Shown here piece after piece: positions 39,520 through 47,925 of a DNA stretch of 64,000 nucleotides; positions within the stretch are counted from its first letter, which is position 1; each line of letters starts with the position of its first letter. The position numbers were made by a program, and so were the translations under genes. This stretch comes from an uncultured Bacteroidales bacterium (lineage in GTDB: Bacteria; Bacteroidota; Bacteroidia; Bacteroidales; Bacteroidaceae). Under the pieces are notes generated by a model. It did no database searches. It worked only from the letters and a program-made list of their open reading frames with translations, and was not told the DNA's origin. Location of the stretch: positions 1-64,000 of the forward strand of contig CADCIP010000002.1 of assembly GCA_902801485.1 (NCBI GenBank), read 5' to 3'.

Positions 39520-40743
39520 ATGAATAGAGTAGTAATAACAGGTATGGGTATTTGGTCCTGTCTGGGACAGACATTGGACGATGTACGTGATGCACTATAC
39601 CAAGGAAAAAGTGGTATTATCTTTAGCCAGGAGAGAAAGGACGCAGGATTCCGTTCTGCATTGTGCTCAGATGTACCCTCTGTTGAAATTAAGAAACTTT
39701 TAGCACGTAATGTCCGTCAGTTTATGCCTGAGGAAGCTCAGTATGCATACGTCGCAACATTACAGGCATTGGAGAATGCAAAGATTGATCAGGATTTTCT
39801 GGATGCTCATGAGGTAGGTATTATCTATGGTAACGACTCAGTTGCCGAGAGTACCATGATTGCTTTGGATAAGTTCCGTGAGTTCAAGGACACCTCTGCC
39901 TGCGGTAGTGGTGCAATCTTCCAGAGTATGAACAGTACCGTAACTATGAATTTGGCTTGTCTGTTCAAGCTGCGTGGTATCAACCTGACATCATCTGCTG
40001 CCTGTGCTTCCAGCTCTTTGGCTATTGGTAATGCTTATCTGCTTATCAAGGAAGGTTTGCAGGATTGTGTTATCTGCGGTGGCGCTCAGGAGGCAAACAT
40101 GTACTGCGTTGCAAGCTTCGATGGTATTCAGGCATTCTCAACACGCGAGGATGAGCCTACTAAGGCTTGTCGTCCTTTCGACCGCGACCGAGATGGTCTG
40201 GTTCCTGGTGGTGGTGCAGCTACATTGATTTTGGAAAGCTACGAGCATGCTGTTAAGCGTGGCGCTCCCATCATTGCCGAGATAGTAGGGTGGGGATTCA
40301 GCGGTAACGGCGACCATATTTCTACTCCAAACGTAGCTGGTCCTGCCCGCTCCTTGGAACTGGCACTTAAGAACGGTGGCATAGATCCCCGTATGATTGG
40401 ATATGTAAATGCACATGCTACCAGTACACATGCCGGTGACGGTCGTGAAGCAATGGCTATTGCCCAGTGCTTCGGTGACTACAAGGTTCCTGTTACCAGT
40501 ACCAAGAGCCAGACAGGTCATGAGATGTGGATGGCCGGTGCCAGCGAATGTATCTATTCAGTGCTGATGATGAAGAACGGCTTTATTGCCGGTAGCTTGA
40601 ACTTCGAGAATCCCGACGAGGAGACAGCTTGCGTAAATGTCATTCCTAAGACAATCGAAACAGGCTTCGATATGTTCCTCAGTAACAGTTTCGGTTTCGG
40701 TGGAACAAACAGCACACTGATTGTAAAGGACTTTAAAGGATAA
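39520..40743 (+). CDS. Beta-ketoacyl-ACP synthase (FabF-like)
   Basis: 407 residues. The full Cys-His-His triad is visible: Cys162 in SSAACASSSLAIG, His in NAHATSTHAGDG and His in KSQTGHEMW; the C-terminal GFGGTNS loop is present. It elongates an acyl chain by decarboxylative condensation with malonyl-ACP. It differs from housekeeping FabF by context: single KS with its own ACP, dehydratase-like pair and ketoreductase. No chain-length-factor partner is present, so it probably acts as a homodimer. Confidence 0.9.
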   Translation: MNRVVITGMGIWSCLGQTLDDVRDALYQGKSGIIFSQERKDAGFRSALCSDVPSVEIKKLLARNVRQFMPEEAQYAYVATLQALENAKIDQDFLDAHEVGIIYGNDSVAESTMIALDKFREFKDTSACGSGAIFQSMNSTVTMNLACLFKLRGINLTSSAACASSSLAIGNAYLLIKEGLQDCVICGGAQEANMYCVASFDGIQAFSTREDEPTKACRPFDRDRDGLVPGGGAATLILESYEHAVKRGAPIIAEIVGWGFSGNGDHISTPNVAGPARSLELALKNGGIDPRMIGYVNAHATSTHAGDGREAMAIAQCFGDYKVPVTSTKSQTGHEMWMAGASECIYSVLMMKNGFIAGSLNFENPDEETACVNVIPKTIETGFDMFLSNSFGFGGTNSTLIVKDFKG

Positions 40744-40800
40744 ACATAATAGAGAGAATTATTTTTATATTTCATTTTTTACAAATAACTATTTAAGATC

Positions 40801-41043
40801 ATGACAAGAGAAGAAATCATTGAGAAGACAATCGAGACATTGACAGACGAGTTTGATGTAAACGAAGCTGAAATCGTTGAAGACGCTCCCATTTACCAAA
40901 CCCTGCATCTCGACAGCCTGAGTCTTGTTGACCTGGTAGCTGTTGTACAGTACACCTTCAAGGTTAAGATTCCCGCAGAGGATCTGCCCAATGTAAAGAC
41001 TTTTGGTAATCTGTATGATTACATTGAGAGTCACATGGCCTAA
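40801..41043 (+). CDS. Acyl carrier protein
   Basis: 80 residues, acidic. The phosphopantetheine Ser is in LHLDSLSLVDLV at about 39-41. It carries the growing chain for the ketosynthase upstream and the dehydratase-like proteins downstream. It differs from typical housekeeping AcpP in its DSLSLVD motif (usual DSLDTVE) and so is a dedicated carrier. Confidence 0.92.
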   Translation: MTREEIIEKTIETLTDEFDVNEAEIVEDAPIYQTLHLDSLSLVDLVAVVQYTFKVKIPAEDLPNVKTFGNLYDYIESHMA

Positions 41044-41052
41044 TCTGATCGC

Positions 41053-41469
41053 ATGACAGATATTAAGAATCTCATACCTCAGCGCTCGCCAATCATGATG
41101 GTTGACGAGTTGCTCGAGGCTCATGAAGATGTGGCACGCTGTAGTCTTACCATAAGAGAAGATAATTTCTTTTTGGAACCAGACGGTGCTATAGCAGAAC
41201 CTGGCGTAATAGAGCATATTGCTCAGTCGGCTTCTGCTTTTGCCGGTTATAGCGCTATGCAAGCCGGTGCGACAGAACCGCCTGTAGGATATATCGGTGA
41301 AGTGAAGCGCTTCAGATTGAACCGTAGGCCATGTAAGGGAGAAACGTTAGTTACCACTATTACCATGGGACCCACTGTTGGTGGGGTTACTATTATCACA
41401 GGCGAGACGCTCTCTGGAGAAGAGGCTATTGCATCCACTCAAATGAAAATTTATGTTGCTGGAGAATAA
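41053..41469 (+). CDS. Hot-dog dehydratase-like protein, ApeP type (Glu half-site)
   Basis: 138 residues, FabZ/ApeP-like hot-dog fold (LIPQRSPIMMVDELL at the start). In FabZ the active site combines His of HFPG from one subunit with Glu from the central helix of the other. Here the His position is Phe40 (NFFLEPDG), but Glu54 is kept (GVIEHIAQ). Alone it should be unable to use the normal mechanism. It starts nine bases after the ACP gene and overlaps the next gene by 17 bases. ApeP-like proteins of aryl-polyene clusters lack the same His. Confidence 0.82.
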   Translation: MTDIKNLIPQRSPIMMVDELLEAHEDVARCSLTIREDNFFLEPDGAIAEPGVIEHIAQSASAFAGYSAMQAGATEPPVGYIGEVKRFRLNRRPCKGETLVTTITMGPTVGGVTIITGETLSGEEAIASTQMKIYVAGE

Positions 41470-41818
41470 ATATTACAAGGTTTTGCGCGCGCGAAAGAAT
41501 GGTGAAGGAAAGGCTGTTTACCATTTAGCTATTCTGCCCGACTGCATTGTTTACGAGGGTCATTTCCCAGGTAAACCTGTTTGCCCCGGTGTGTGTAATA
41601 TCCAGACAATTAAAGAGTGTGCATCTATGCTTGCCGGTAGAGAGTTGCGTATATCGTCTATCAAACAATGCTTACTTACAGCCATTGCCAGCCCGACGAT
41701 TTGCCCTGAAGTGGATGTCTATGTCGAGGTGAAGGAGACAGACGGGAAGTATTCTATCGTTGCAACTATTTCGGACGAGAAACGGCAATATATGGCCTTC
41801 AAAGGAGAAGGTGTATGA
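41453..41818 (+). CDS. Hot-dog dehydratase-like protein, FabZ/ApeI type (His half-site)
   Basis: 121 residues. The HFPGKPVCPGV motif supplies catalytic His37, but the Glu normally 14 residues later is Gln51 (CNIQTIKE). It is thus the mirror image of its neighbour: His without Glu. The two overlapping genes are likely to make a heterodimeric 3-hydroxyacyl-ACP dehydratase with one composite site; this is inference, supported by the known heteromeric dehydratases of aryl-polyene and mycolate pathways. Confidence 0.82.
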   Translation: MLLENKYYKVLRARKNGEGKAVYHLAILPDCIVYEGHFPGKPVCPGVCNIQTIKECASMLAGRELRISSIKQCLLTAIASPTICPEVDVYVEVKETDGKYSIVATISDEKRQYMAFKGEGV

Positions 41819-43187
41819 CGTTATTATCATAGGAAGCGGTCTGGGCGGGCTGGTTTGTGCCAATCTGCTCAGTAAGAAAGGGCTTAAGGTGCTCGTTTTA
41901 GAGCGTCAGCATCAGCCGGGAGGTTGTTTGCAAAGTTATCGCCGTGGAACCATGATGTACGATACTGGCCTTCATTATGTGGGTGGCTTAGCAGAAGGAC
42001 AGCCTTTGCATGATATATTCAAAGAGTTGGAACTTTTGTCACTGCCTTGGCAGAAGTTGGATGCCAACGGTTTCGACCATATTATGATTGGCGACCGTGA
42101 GTACCGCTTTGCAGAAGGTTACGAAAATTTTCTGGAGATGCTGGCCAAGGATTTCCCCGAAGACCGAGACAGTTTGCAGCGTTACATCCAGTTGATGCAA
42201 TGTACAGATGAAGTGTGGATGCAGCAGACAAATGCGTATGGATATTTGAGCAATATCATTCCTAATCCCTTGCTTCTGAGTGTTTTAAGTGGTGCTTGCC
42301 TGAAAATGGAGTTAAAACGTGATACGTTGCCTCTTTTTACATTTGTACATGGGAATGCTCCGTTCATTCAGAGTAGCTGGCGACTTAAAGGTGACGGTAA
42401 CATGATTGTCCGCAAGCTCATAGAGAACTTTACCTCTCGAGGTGGAGAACTTATTTGTGATGCAGAGGTTTTGGAACTGGTAGAAGAATACGGGCTCATA
42501 AAGAAAGCAGTTTGCAAGAATGGCAGGATTTACGAGTCGCGTTATTTCATTGGCGACGCTCATCCTTCTGTTATGCTTTCTCTGGTAAAGGAAAGTCTGT
42601 TGCTGAAGAAGGTTTACCGTCGTAGAATAGAGAATTTAGAAAATACAAATGGAATGTTTACTGCTCAGTTGTTGCTGAAACCGGGAGAAGTTCCATATTT
42701 CAATTTTAACGAGTTCCTGTATGATGGACTCGAAGCGTGGGACGGACGCGGCTATATGGTAAGTTGCCGGGTTCCTGAGGATGGTTCTGCATTTGCCCGT
42801 CAGATAGACATTCTCACACCCATGAATATAAGTGAATGCGCGGCGTGGACAGATACATACCCTATGCGGCGTGGAGATGATTATTTGCAGTTCAAGACAC
42901 AGAAGGCACAGCAGTGCATAGCCGTAGCAGAACGGTTCTTGCCTAAACTGCACGAGTATATTCAGGAGATTCATACCAGCACTCCGTTAACGTATCGGGA
43001 TTATAATCTATCGCCCGACGGTAGTGCCTATGGAATACGTAAAGATGCAGCAGCCCCTTTGCTGACAGTTCTTTCTCCCCGCACTGGCATTCCAAACTTA
43101 TTCTTAACCGGTCAGAGTCTTATGCTTCACGGACTGCATGGAGTGACTATGACCGCAATGTACACGACAAAAGAAATAATAGATTGA
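41811..43187 (+). CDS. FAD-dependent oxidoreductase, phytoene desaturase/retinol saturase-like
   Basis: 458 residues from GTG 41811. The frame has no ATG here; GTG is preceded by AAAGGAGAA, one of few Shine-Dalgarno-like sites in the window, and overlaps the stop of the dehydratase-like gene. The N-terminus VYDVIIIGSGLGGLVCANLL is a Rossmann FAD site; QPGGCLQSYRRG and YDTGLHYVGG are CrtI/carotenoid-isomerase-type marks; the C-terminal NLFLTGQSLMLHGLHGV closes the FAD site. It could desaturate or saturate a polyene. In this operon it is the only candidate for changing the double bonds made by the dehydratase. Confidence 0.85.
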   Translation: MYDVIIIGSGLGGLVCANLLSKKGLKVLVLERQHQPGGCLQSYRRGTMMYDTGLHYVGGLAEGQPLHDIFKELELLSLPWQKLDANGFDHIMIGDREYRFAEGYENFLEMLAKDFPEDRDSLQRYIQLMQCTDEVWMQQTNAYGYLSNIIPNPLLLSVLSGACLKMELKRDTLPLFTFVHGNAPFIQSSWRLKGDGNMIVRKLIENFTSRGGELICDAEVLELVEEYGLIKKAVCKNGRIYESRYFIGDAHPSVMLSLVKESLLLKKVYRRRIENLENTNGMFTAQLLLKPGEVPYFNFNEFLYDGLEAWDGRGYMVSCRVPEDGSAFARQIDILTPMNISECAAWTDTYPMRRGDDYLQFKTQKAQQCIAVAERFLPKLHEYIQEIHTSTPLTYRDYNLSPDGSAYGIRKDAAAPLLTVLSPRTGIPNLFLTGQSLMLHGLHGVTMTAMYTTKEIID

Positions 43188-43194
43188 AGGATAT

Positions 43195-45837
43195 ATGAAA
43201 CGTCAGATAATATTCTTTATGCTCATGCTGGGCATTGCTATTCCATCCTATGCCCAAATGGTTTACGGAAGAATTTTTGATACATTAGATGACGAGCCTT
43301 TGGAGGGTGCCCAAGTTTGGTACAAGGATAGACCCGCAGGTAAGGTTGTTGCCGACGAGAACGGTTATTATAAGATCCGTTTCCGTCCTGGCACCTTAGT
43401 TTTTCACTATTTTGGCTATAAAGATGTTGAAGTAGTTGTTAAGAAAGCTCGTTCGCTTGACATAAAACTATCCATGGATTCCAAGGAAATGGGAGCCATT
43501 ACTGTCAAGGCTGAGAAGAAGAAGTATGTACGCAAAGGAAATCCTGCTGTCGAGTTAATGCAGAAGGTTATCGCTGCGCGCAAGAGTGCCGACATCCGTT
43601 CGGCTGATTATGCCAGCTACGACAAGTACAGAAGTACTATGATGGCTATCAATGATGTTGATACAACGACACTTAACGACGAGCACTACAAGAAAGCCAA
43701 CCTCTCTGCTGAGTATGCCGAATACTGCCCCGCAACAGGTAAGATGATTCTTCCCATCAGTTTCGAGGAGCGTATCAGCAAAGAGTACTACCGCAAGGAT
43801 GGCGACCGCAGCAAGTCCGTTGTTCTGGGCGAACATAAGGAGAGCCTGCTTGACCTGTTGTCGGCAACCGATTTTGTCGAAACTAAGATTAAGGATAATC
43901 TGGTAGATGTGGATATATACAAGGACCAGACTGTTGTTTTCCAGCATAATTTCATCAGCCCTATAGGAGGTGCTGCTGCCATCCGTTTCTATCACTATGC
44001 TATTGCCGATACGGTTGATGTAGAAGGCGATTCTTGCATCATCGTTAATTTCCAACCTGCCAACAAGCAAGATTTTGGTTGGAACGGCGACCTCTACGTC
44101 ATGAACGACAGCACCTATCGTATAAAGCGTGCCCGTATGGGAATGCCTATGGGTAACAGTGTTAATTTTGTCAGGTATCTGTCATTGGATCAGGAATTCG
44201 AGAGTTTGTCTGGCGGTCAGCAGTTCTGTACCAGTAACCGTATGATTATGCAGCTTGTACTTACCGATAAGATTAACAAGATGCACGTTGAACACTATGC
44301 CCGTTACACCAATATCAGCAACGAACCTTTCCCTGACGATGCAATCAATTTCCTTGGCGACGAGAAGGTAGAAAAAGGTGCTAAGCATAGGGACAATGAA
44401 TTCTGGGCAATATATAGGCCCGATACGCTTTCGCACGGTCAGCAGCATATCGCCGACCTAAAACGTCGCTTCACAGATAAGCCCGCTGTGCGTGCTGTGC
44501 TTTATGGCATGAAGATATTCCTCGATAACTATCTGGAGACAAGTGCCGACCCCAATCGTCCAAGCAAGGTGGATATCGGTCCCTTCTTCTCTACCTTCGG
44601 TAGCAACTGGGTAGAGGGTTATCGCCTTCGTATTGGTGCTCAGACAACCGGTGCTTTTAACAAACATTGGTTCCTCAGCGGATGGGTAAAGTATGGTTTC
44701 AAGGATCATAAAGTAAAAGGAGAAGCTAAGGTTGCCTATTCTTTTAACGAAAAGGAGAAAGACCTCATTGCCTATCCTCGTAAGGATATCTCCTTCTCCT
44801 ATACCCGTGATATTCAGAGCCCCTCAGATAAGTTCCTTCAGTACGATAAGGATAATACCTTTATGTCTTTTGCCTGGCAGAAGACCCGTTTACAGAGCTA
44901 CTTCGAACGCTTCCGCTTGGAGGCCGTGTTCGAATATGAATATGGCTTAGCATTGAATGCACGTTTCAATCGTGAGTGGAATACAGGTGCCGGCGACCTA
45001 TACTTCCTTTCTAACAGGGAATGGAATAATATCGAAACTGCTGTTCAGAATCAGCGGCTGCTCCCGTCTGATGTACAATCCAACACAGTTACTTATAGCG
45101 AATTCAGTTTTGGTGCTTCTTATCAGCCTGGTCTTAAGGTCTTGAATACGCGTACCAAGCGTTACCTTTCTAACTTAGAGGCTCCTAAGTATGCTATTCA
45201 GCATACGGTAGGTATAAAGGGATTCTTAGGTGGTGATTATAACTATAACATGACCGAGTTTATGTTCAGCAAACGATTCTGGCTGAATTCGTGGGGTAGT
45301 ATAGACGGAAGCGTTCACGCCTCTTTCCAGTGGAACAGGGTTCCGTTTCCCCTGCTCGTGATTCCTGAGGCCAACCTCAGTTACATCCGCAGTCGCAACA
45401 CTTTCAATCTGGTGGGTAACATGGAATTTCTACACGACCGTGCCGTAACCACCATGTGGCGGTGGGACCTCAACGGAAAGCTTTTCAATCGTATTCCACT
45501 GTTTAAAAAACTAAAGTGGCGCGAGTCTTTGGCTCTTAACTGCATGTGGGGTTATTTGACAGAAAAGAATAACCCGTTGATTACAGCAAACCAGAACGAT
45601 GATTTCCTCTTCCGCTTCCCAGGTGAGTGGAAACATCATTTCAATGGGTCAGCTGTACGCAATGAGTACGTAAACTATACTGAGCCGATGAACAGTTGGA
45701 AACCATATATCGAGGCCGCTGTAGGTATTCACAATATCCTTAAGTTCCTTTCCTTCGAGTACACCCATCGTTTCACCTATATAAAGGACGATACCCAGAA
45801 GTGGGGGTTCCGCTTCTATTTCGAAGCAAGTTTCTAA
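43195..45837 (+). CDS. DUF5686 outer-membrane protein with carboxypeptidase-like plug
   Basis: 880 residues. Signal peptide 1-20 (SYAQ). Residues about 21-95 are a CarboxypepD-regulatory-like beta-sandwich (YGRIFDTLDDEPLEGAQVWY, FGYKDVEVVV), then the DUF5686 region (NPAVELMQKVIAARKSAD) and a long C-terminal section of alternating beta strands ending in Phe (FYFEASF), typical of an outer-membrane barrel. The function of the family is unknown. In this operon it may expose, anchor or export the product at the outer membrane. Confidence 0.85.
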   Translation: MKRQIIFFMLMLGIAIPSYAQMVYGRIFDTLDDEPLEGAQVWYKDRPAGKVVADENGYYKIRFRPGTLVFHYFGYKDVEVVVKKARSLDIKLSMDSKEMGAITVKAEKKKYVRKGNPAVELMQKVIAARKSADIRSADYASYDKYRSTMMAINDVDTTTLNDEHYKKANLSAEYAEYCPATGKMILPISFEERISKEYYRKDGDRSKSVVLGEHKESLLDLLSATDFVETKIKDNLVDVDIYKDQTVVFQHNFISPIGGAAAIRFYHYAIADTVDVEGDSCIIVNFQPANKQDFGWNGDLYVMNDSTYRIKRARMGMPMGNSVNFVRYLSLDQEFESLSGGQQFCTSNRMIMQLVLTDKINKMHVEHYARYTNISNEPFPDDAINFLGDEKVEKGAKHRDNEFWAIYRPDTLSHGQQHIADLKRRFTDKPAVRAVLYGMKIFLDNYLETSADPNRPSKVDIGPFFSTFGSNWVEGYRLRIGAQTTGAFNKHWFLSGWVKYGFKDHKVKGEAKVAYSFNEKEKDLIAYPRKDISFSYTRDIQSPSDKFLQYDKDNTFMSFAWQKTRLQSYFERFRLEAVFEYEYGLALNARFNREWNTGAGDLYFLSNREWNNIETAVQNQRLLPSDVQSNTVTYSEFSFGASYQPGLKVLNTRTKRYLSNLEAPKYAIQHTVGIKGFLGGDYNYNMTEFMFSKRFWLNSWGSIDGSVHASFQWNRVPFPLLVIPEANLSYIRSRNTFNLVGNMEFLHDRAVTTMWRWDLNGKLFNRIPLFKKLKWRESLALNCMWGYLTEKNNPLITANQNDDFLFRFPGEWKHHFNGSAVRNEYVNYTEPMNSWKPYIEAAVGIHNILKFLSFEYTHRFTYIKDDTQKWGFRFYFEASF

Positions 45838-45840
45838 AAG

Positions 45841-45875
45841 ACTCACCCCCAACCCCTTTCTCTAAGGAGGGGAGA
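45841..45875. repeat. GC-rich palindromic repeat
   Basis: ACTCACCCCCAACCCC, a short loop, then AAGGAGGGGAG; same family as 20021-20048 and 16209-16242. Confidence 0.65.
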
Positions 45876-45909
45876 AGAGATGAAACGATAACGGAAACGG
45901 GAACGAAAA

Positions 45910-45964
45910 CAACTTTCAATTTTCAATTCTCAACTTTCAACTTTCAAATTTCAATTTTCAAAAT
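45910..45964. repeat. Heptamer array upstream of fabG
   Basis: Seven units of consensus CAANTTT, in register, ending at the fabG start codon (45965). It occupies the place where a leader and ribosome site would be. Confidence 0.85.
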
Positions 45965-46699
45965 ATGAAGTACGCATTAGTTACAGGAGCAAGTCGCGGT
46001 TTGGGTCGCGCCATTGCTGTTCGCTTAGCCCAAATGGGTTATAATATTCTTATCAATTATGCAGGTAATACCGCAGCGGCCGAGGAAACACTGCGTCTCG
46101 TTCGCGAAGCAGGTACAGATGGCGAGTTATGGTGTTTCGACGTTGCCGACCGCGAGAAAGCAACGGTCACCATTCAGACATGGCAGGAGGCACATCAAGA
46201 CAACGACGAGTACATCGAGGTATGCGTCAACAATGCAGGCATCCGTAGGGATGGTGTAATGGCCCTTATGCCTTTCGAGGATTACACCCGCGTTATAGAC
46301 ATAACCCTACAGGGCTTCTTCAATGTAACACAGCCTCTGTTGCCTGCTATGCAGTTCCATAAATTCGGCCGTATCATCAATATGGCCAGTGTTAGCGGAA
46401 TCAAGGGTTTGCCCGGCCAAACCAACTACTCAGCCGCCAAGGGAGGTATCATTGCAGCTACCAAGGCACTGGCTCAGGAGGTTGCCAAGAAGAATGTCAC
46501 CGTTAATGCGCTGGCACCCGGTTTTATCAAGACCGATATGGTTGAGGGGCTCGACGAAGCTACACTCAAGAAGACCATCCCTGCCGGTCGTTTCGGTCAG
46601 CCCGAAGAGGTTGCCGAGGCAGTTGCCTTCCTCGTATCTCCAATGGCCGGATATGTTACGGGTAATGTCATCTCCATCAACGGAGGACTCTATACGTGA
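45965..46699 (+). CDS. fabG: 3-oxoacyl-ACP reductase
   Basis: 244 residues, classical short-chain dehydrogenase. It reduces 3-oxoacyl-ACP with NADPH. Cofactor loop TGASRGLGRAIA (about 7-18), VNNAGIRRDG, catalytic Ser in NMASVSG, Tyr/Lys in NYSAAKGG, and the C-terminal GYVTGNVISINGG. It supplies the ketoreductase step for the operon. The 127-base gap from the DUF5686 gene contains only repeats. Confidence 0.92.
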   Translation: MKYALVTGASRGLGRAIAVRLAQMGYNILINYAGNTAAAEETLRLVREAGTDGELWCFDVADREKATVTIQTWQEAHQDNDEYIEVCVNNAGIRRDGVMALMPFEDYTRVIDITLQGFFNVTQPLLPAMQFHKFGRIINMASVSGIKGLPGQTNYSAAKGGIIAATKALAQEVAKKNVTVNALAPGFIKTDMVEGLDEATLKKTIPAGRFGQPEEVAEAVAFLVSPMAGYVTGNVISINGGLYT

Positions 46700-46758
46700 T
46701 GAAGTTATGAGGTTATAAGGTTCATGGTTAAATGTTATAGGAACTCCCCAAACAACGG

Positions 46759-46824
46759 TAAACCATAAACTCTAAACTCTAAACACTAAACGTTAAACTT
46801 AAATAAACAGTAAACCGTAAACTA
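46759..46824. repeat. Heptamer array TAAACNN
   Basis: About nine 7-base units starting TAAAC (one small break at 46801-46803), in the fabG-DUF4833 spacer. Confidence 0.8.
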
Positions 46825-46836
46825 AAATAACTTTCA

Positions 46837-47340
46837 ATGAATAAAAGGGTCATCTTATTTTTTGTACTTTCATTCCTTCATTATTTCGTTTTCTCGGCAT
46901 TAGCAATAACTACGGGGGGGCGTCTTTTCCAGTTTGAGCGTAGTACCAACAAGAATTATATCTGCTACGATGTAAACCTGAAGGATGGGAAATTAGATCA
47001 GAAGGAGCCTGTTCATGCGTATTGGATTCGAGCCGAAGAGGGTGGGGAGAAGAAAGAACTCTCTTACCTCCAGTTTACCTTTGCCTTTGGCTATAAGGTG
47101 GACAGCAAGAAGGACAACGAGGTTACCATCCACCTTTCGCCCTATAAGAACCTGCCCATCCGCATCCTCAAACGCGGTGGCAAGTGGATAGCCCTTGTAA
47201 CGATGGAAGGGCAGGAGATGATAGTAAGCAGGTTCTTTGCCCAAATGAAGGGCGAATCCCTTACCTGTCTGTATGTAGATGTTACCGGCACCACCTCCAA
47301 CGGCAAGACCGTAACCAAGCGGATCAACAATAAGAAATGA
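46837..47340 (+). CDS. DUF4833 secreted protein
   Basis: 167 residues with a signal peptide or anchor (about 1-24). The conserved core FQFERSTNKNYICYDVNL and VHAYWIRAEEGGEKKELSYLQ match DUF4833, a family of unknown function that often lies in Bacteroidetes lipid clusters. Likely periplasmic. Its stop overlaps the ATG of the thioesterase gene (ATGA), so the two are coupled and probably act in the same pathway. Confidence 0.8.
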   Translation: MNKRVILFFVLSFLHYFVFSALAITTGGRLFQFERSTNKNYICYDVNLKDGKLDQKEPVHAYWIRAEEGGEKKELSYLQFTFAFGYKVDSKKDNEVTIHLSPYKNLPIRILKRGGKWIALVTMEGQEMIVSRFFAQMKGESLTCLYVDVTGTTSNGKTVTKRINNKK

Positions 47341-47756
47341 AAAATGAACTAACAGACATTACAGAGATACAGGTCAAGTTTAGCGAAATGGATGCCATGC
47401 TGCGTGTATGGCACGGAAACTACGTCAAGTACTTCGAGGATGGACGCGAGTCCTTTGGCCGTCATTATCCCGGCATAGGTTACGAGGTGATGTTGGCTGC
47501 CAATATTCCCGCTCCCGTCTATGATGTACACGTAAGACATTTGGCCCCTTTGGGAATGAACGATATAGCCGTGATACACACCTCCTATATCCATAAGCCC
47601 GGTGCCCGCTTGGACTTCAAATATCAGATTTTCCGCCAATCCGATGGCGTTCTCTGTTGCGAAGGTACCACCACACAGCTATTCATAGATCCCGATGGTC
47701 AGCTAATGATAGAAGAGCCGCAGTACTTTACAGATTGGAAGAAGAAATACCTCTGA
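47337..47756 (+). CDS. Acyl-CoA/ACP thioesterase, 4HBT hot-dog
   Basis: 139 residues. The 4-hydroxybenzoyl-CoA thioesterase signature is present: IQVKFSEMDAMLRVWHGNYVKYFEDGRE (here split as VKFSEMDAML and WHGNYVKYFEDGRE), where the Asp region carries out thioester hydrolysis. It probably releases or edits the acyl chain. Last gene of the operon, overlapping DUF4833 by four bases. Confidence 0.88.
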   Translation: MKNELTDITEIQVKFSEMDAMLRVWHGNYVKYFEDGRESFGRHYPGIGYEVMLAANIPAPVYDVHVRHLAPLGMNDIAVIHTSYIHKPGARLDFKYQIFRQSDGVLCCEGTTTQLFIDPDGQLMIEEPQYFTDWKKKYL

Positions 47757-47854
47757 GATTAACTGATCATTATTAATTATTGGTCAAGAGTCAAGGGGCC
47801 CGATTATTAAACTGTAATATCTCCTCGAGCCTGATCCATTTGATCTCATTGACC

Positions 47855-47916
47855 TCGAACGCGACTCGGCAGTGTCAGAGCAAGATCACACTGCGCTCGC
47901 TGCTTACTCGGTTCGA
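47855..47916. other. Palindromic hairpin between convergent operons
   Basis: TCGAAC (47855-47860) pairs with GTTCGA (47911-47916), and inside GCAGTGT (47869-47875) pairs with ACACTGC (47888-47894). No clear T-run. It lies between the thioesterase and the response regulator stops and may act as a two-way transcription barrier. Confidence 0.5.
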
Positions 47917-47925
47917 AAGAGTTGA

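Noticed and set aside
41760..41810. Longer N-terminus of the FAD oxidoreductase from TTG 41760
   Set aside because: The extra residues read through the dehydratase-like gene in another frame and precede the Rossmann strand; GTG 41811 has a ribosome site and starts right at the FAD fold.
45910..45964. Possible CRISPR-like array
   Set aside because: The unit is only 7 bases, with no spacers and no cas genes, so it is a simple heptamer array.
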